The notes beneath the pieces were generated by a model, which saw only the letters and a program-made list of their open reading frames with translations, was not told the origin of the DNA and made no database searches. Made by a program: the position numbers and the translations under genes. Positions 61,744 to 64,000 of a stretch of 64,000 nt of DNA are shown here, piece after piece. Each line of letters begins with the position of its first letter. Positions within the stretch are counted from its first letter, which is position 1. The DNA comes from Augochlora pura (taxonomy: Eukaryota; Arthropoda; Insecta; Hymenoptera; Halictidae), in the NCBI RefSeq assembly GCF_028453695.1, contig NC_135772.1, forward strand, positions 16,673,611-16,737,610, in the 5' to 3' direction.

Positions 61744-63897
61744 ATGCGCGGACATCTTTCGCGGATAACTTTCGAGCTCAGTTTTGAAATGGAAACCAAC
61801 CGACAAAGGATCGACATGGAGACCATGGAAGCTTCCCAATACGAGTATTTAAAAATCAATAAGTATTTGTTATATTGCATTGGACAGTGGCCGCATCAGA
61901 CACTGTGGTCGAAGATTCTAGTTGGTATAGTGATTCTGCCAATAATTGTTACTCAGACGCTGTTTCAGGTATTGTAATTTTGTGGTAGATCGTGCTGAAA
62001 TTTACATATGCTTTAAACGTTTTAAAATGTAAGTAAGTGTCGGTCTCAACCTTACCGATAGTATACGAATTTAGTATGAAGCGAATATTCTCTATATTTC
62101 ATTTCTACTACGAGTGCTAAATACAATTCTTTTTTTGTCTCAGAGTCTGAATTACCGACTTAGAATCCATGTCTCAGACACACTCTTATCTCTGTTGCTT
62201 TTAGATATAGTTCACTAGTTGATCGTTCTATTTAGGTAGGGTTCGCTATAGTACCACAACATTGTTTACATAGTCGGTAATTCAAAGTATAAGATAAAAG
62301 AAGTATTGCATACACAGACTTATACTTCGTTTTTACTATCATACCGACTGGATAGTCGCGACTGCTTTTAGCGACCTCTTCCCGCGGACGAATTAAAACA
62401 ACATTCATTGAAGAAGTATTAAAAATTAAATAAGAAATATTTCCTTATCAATGTTAAAATTTTGTATCATGAATTTCTATTGATATAATTTCTCAAAAGT
62501 CTCTTTGTATCTCGGGTTTTATTAGTTATTTTATTTAATAAATTGGTTGATAAAATAGTCAAGGGGTTGCTCGACTATAATATATATTAATCAATCTCGA
62601 ATTGTAATTGATTAATTTATTAATTCTCAATGGATATGTCTTCATCAAAAATACCAATTGTAAGTTGCAATTATTGAATCTTATTGTATACAGAATGGAA
62701 ACATTTTCAGGTTGGCGGTGTAATAGCTGCACAAAGAGCCGGTGACATCGATGCATTTGCAGAAGGTTTCGCTCCTTCTCTAATTAGTTTCTTTTGCATC
62801 GCGAAATATACAAACTTTTTTAATCGTGATGCGGTACGTTTTTAACAATTCCTCGGCGTGAGTTATTTTAATCGATTAAAATGAACACAATCTCTGACAC
62901 AGATGAAGGGTCTTTTAATAGTAATACAAAATGATTGGAGGGAGTGTATGAAGTCAAAAGAAGAATTTGAAATTTTATCTAATCAATATGCATTGGGCAG
63001 AAGAACCACAATTAGGTACACAGGTAAAGAGAAAAATATAACATAATCTGCCGGTATCTATATCATAAAGAACAGAATAAAAATAAATATAAATATATAA
63101 TATAATAAAAAATATATATATTTATATATTTATAATTATATAACAATATAGTATTAAAATTAATATATATATAATTATCTAATAATATAATTTAATATAT
63201 AATAAATATAGTAACAGAATAACGATTATTTAATGCAATTAATATGTTAATTACAGCAACAATATACGGATTCATGATGCCCTTCATGCTCATGCCGACC
63301 ATATTGACAGTAATTAATAAATTAAACGCTGTCAACGGAACTTACGAACGACTGCTGATGTTTCGCGTAGAATCTTTCTTGGACGTGGAAAAATATTACT
63401 TGCCTCTCGCGGTGCACAATTACGTCTGTACCATAACATTTATCAACATAGCTGTGTCTTGCGATTCGATGATAGTACAATTCGTCCGCCACGAGTGTGG
63501 ACTTTGTCAAATTTTTGGGTAATTGTGCGACAACTAGTTCGGGGGTGTCTTAGATGAAATTATTGAATAGCTTGGAAAATTTGTTAGTAATTTATCGTTC
63601 ATTTTTGGTGGAAAATACGTAAGAATATTAATTTAAAATAATTGCAATTTTGATTTGATACACTTGATATTTCCGAGCAATTCAATGTAAAAAGCTGAGA
63701 AGGATCTATACAAATATTATTCCATGTACGAAAAGTGCATCTAATATTCTTGTAAATCGAACAACCTTTAGACGTAGACTGCAACACATTCTGGAAAATA
63801 ACAACAATTTGGATATAGAATTGTATCCGAACAAACGGGACGACGTCGCCTATCAAACGCTGAAAAGCTGTGCAAAATTGCACAAACACATATTCGA
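61744..63897 (+). CDS. Insect odorant receptor (7tm_6), 5' part
   Basis: Ligand-binding olfactory receptor subunit expected to pair with Orco as an ion channel in antennal neurons. Exons in the window: 61744-61968, 62711-62833, 62903-63023, 63257-63518, 63772-63897; all join in phase and give about 285 residues, with the 3' exons beyond the right edge. Typical features: YLKINKYLLYCIGQWPHQ before the first helix, GIVILPIIVTQTLFQ, FFCIAKYTNFFNRDAMKGLL, DWRECMKSKEEFEIL, RRTTIRYT, and a later helix pair around TIYGFMMPFMLMPTIL and CTITFINIAVSCDSMIVQFVRH. The topology would be inverted (N-terminus inside), as known for this family. The start is uncertain: ATGs at 61744, 61789 and 61816 are in frame, and 61789 or 61816 would give a more usual short N-terminus. 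Confidence 0.9.
62149..62283. repeat. Inverted repeat in odorant-receptor intron 1
   Basis: GAATTACCGACT (62149-62160) and its exact reverse complement AGTCGGTAATTC (62272-62283) enclose about 111 nt. Possibly a small foldback element; flanking duplications are not clear. Confidence 0.5.
63090..63210. repeat. (TA)-rich low-complexity stretch
   Basis: Almost pure A/T with repeated ATATATA and TATAAT units, inside the odorant-receptor intron between 63023 and 63257. Confidence 0.85.
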
Positions 63898-64000
63898 GTT
63901 AGTATCAATTTCTTCCAGTGTTTTTCTTGTATATTAATATGCGTTAGCAGCGCAATTGGAATTTGTTCTAACTAAAATGAAAATATTGAAGATTTGCACA

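Overview
The window is eukaryotic nuclear DNA from an insect, most likely a hymenopteran and probably a bee. The reasons are small GT-AG introns of about 60-150 nt in the housekeeping genes, AT-rich spacers, an insect-type odorant receptor, a fly/bee-type atypical soluble guanylyl cyclase (Gyc88E/beta-3 class), a secreted single-domain ACE (Ance class) and short non-autonomous transposon remnants. The hymenopteran assignment is inference. There are no bacterial operons, CRISPR arrays, rRNA or convincing tRNA genes.
Layout: the 5' coding end of an actin gene leaves the window on the left (minus, 1-80). Its upstream region runs to the start of an ACE gene (plus, 5926-11559), whose 14-nt first coding exon is separated from the rest by a 2.7-kb intron. 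A compact block follows: RFC1 (minus, 11800-16928), POLR3A (plus, 17840-24085), PACRG (plus, 24477-25434), QARS (minus, 25570-29142), EEF1AKMT1 (plus, 29664-30560) and CEP43/FOP (plus, 31203-33503). After 4.5 kb of AT-rich spacer come TIMM13 (minus, 38018-39135) and a SWEET sugar transporter (plus, 40269-42497). About 8 kb without recognisable coding sequence leads to a probable TATA promoter and noncoding exon, then the soluble guanylyl cyclase (plus, coding 52514-58687). An odorant receptor enters at about 61.7 kb and runs off the right edge.
The genes do not form one pathway. They cover DNA replication (RFC1), RNA polymerase III transcription (POLR3A), translation (QARS, EEF1AKMT1), cilium/centriole (PACRG, CEP43), mitochondrial import (TIMM13), sugar transport (SWEET), peptide processing (ACE), gas sensing (guanylyl cyclase) and olfaction (Or). 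Exon structures were built by hand from splice signals, reading phase and family conservation. All complete models close in frame at family-typical lengths.
The most notable signals are an AT-AC (U12-type) last intron in POLR3A, a C-terminal CaaX-like CVVA on the guanylyl cyclase, and several small foldback/MITE-like elements in introns and promoters. I saw no wholly new biological system.
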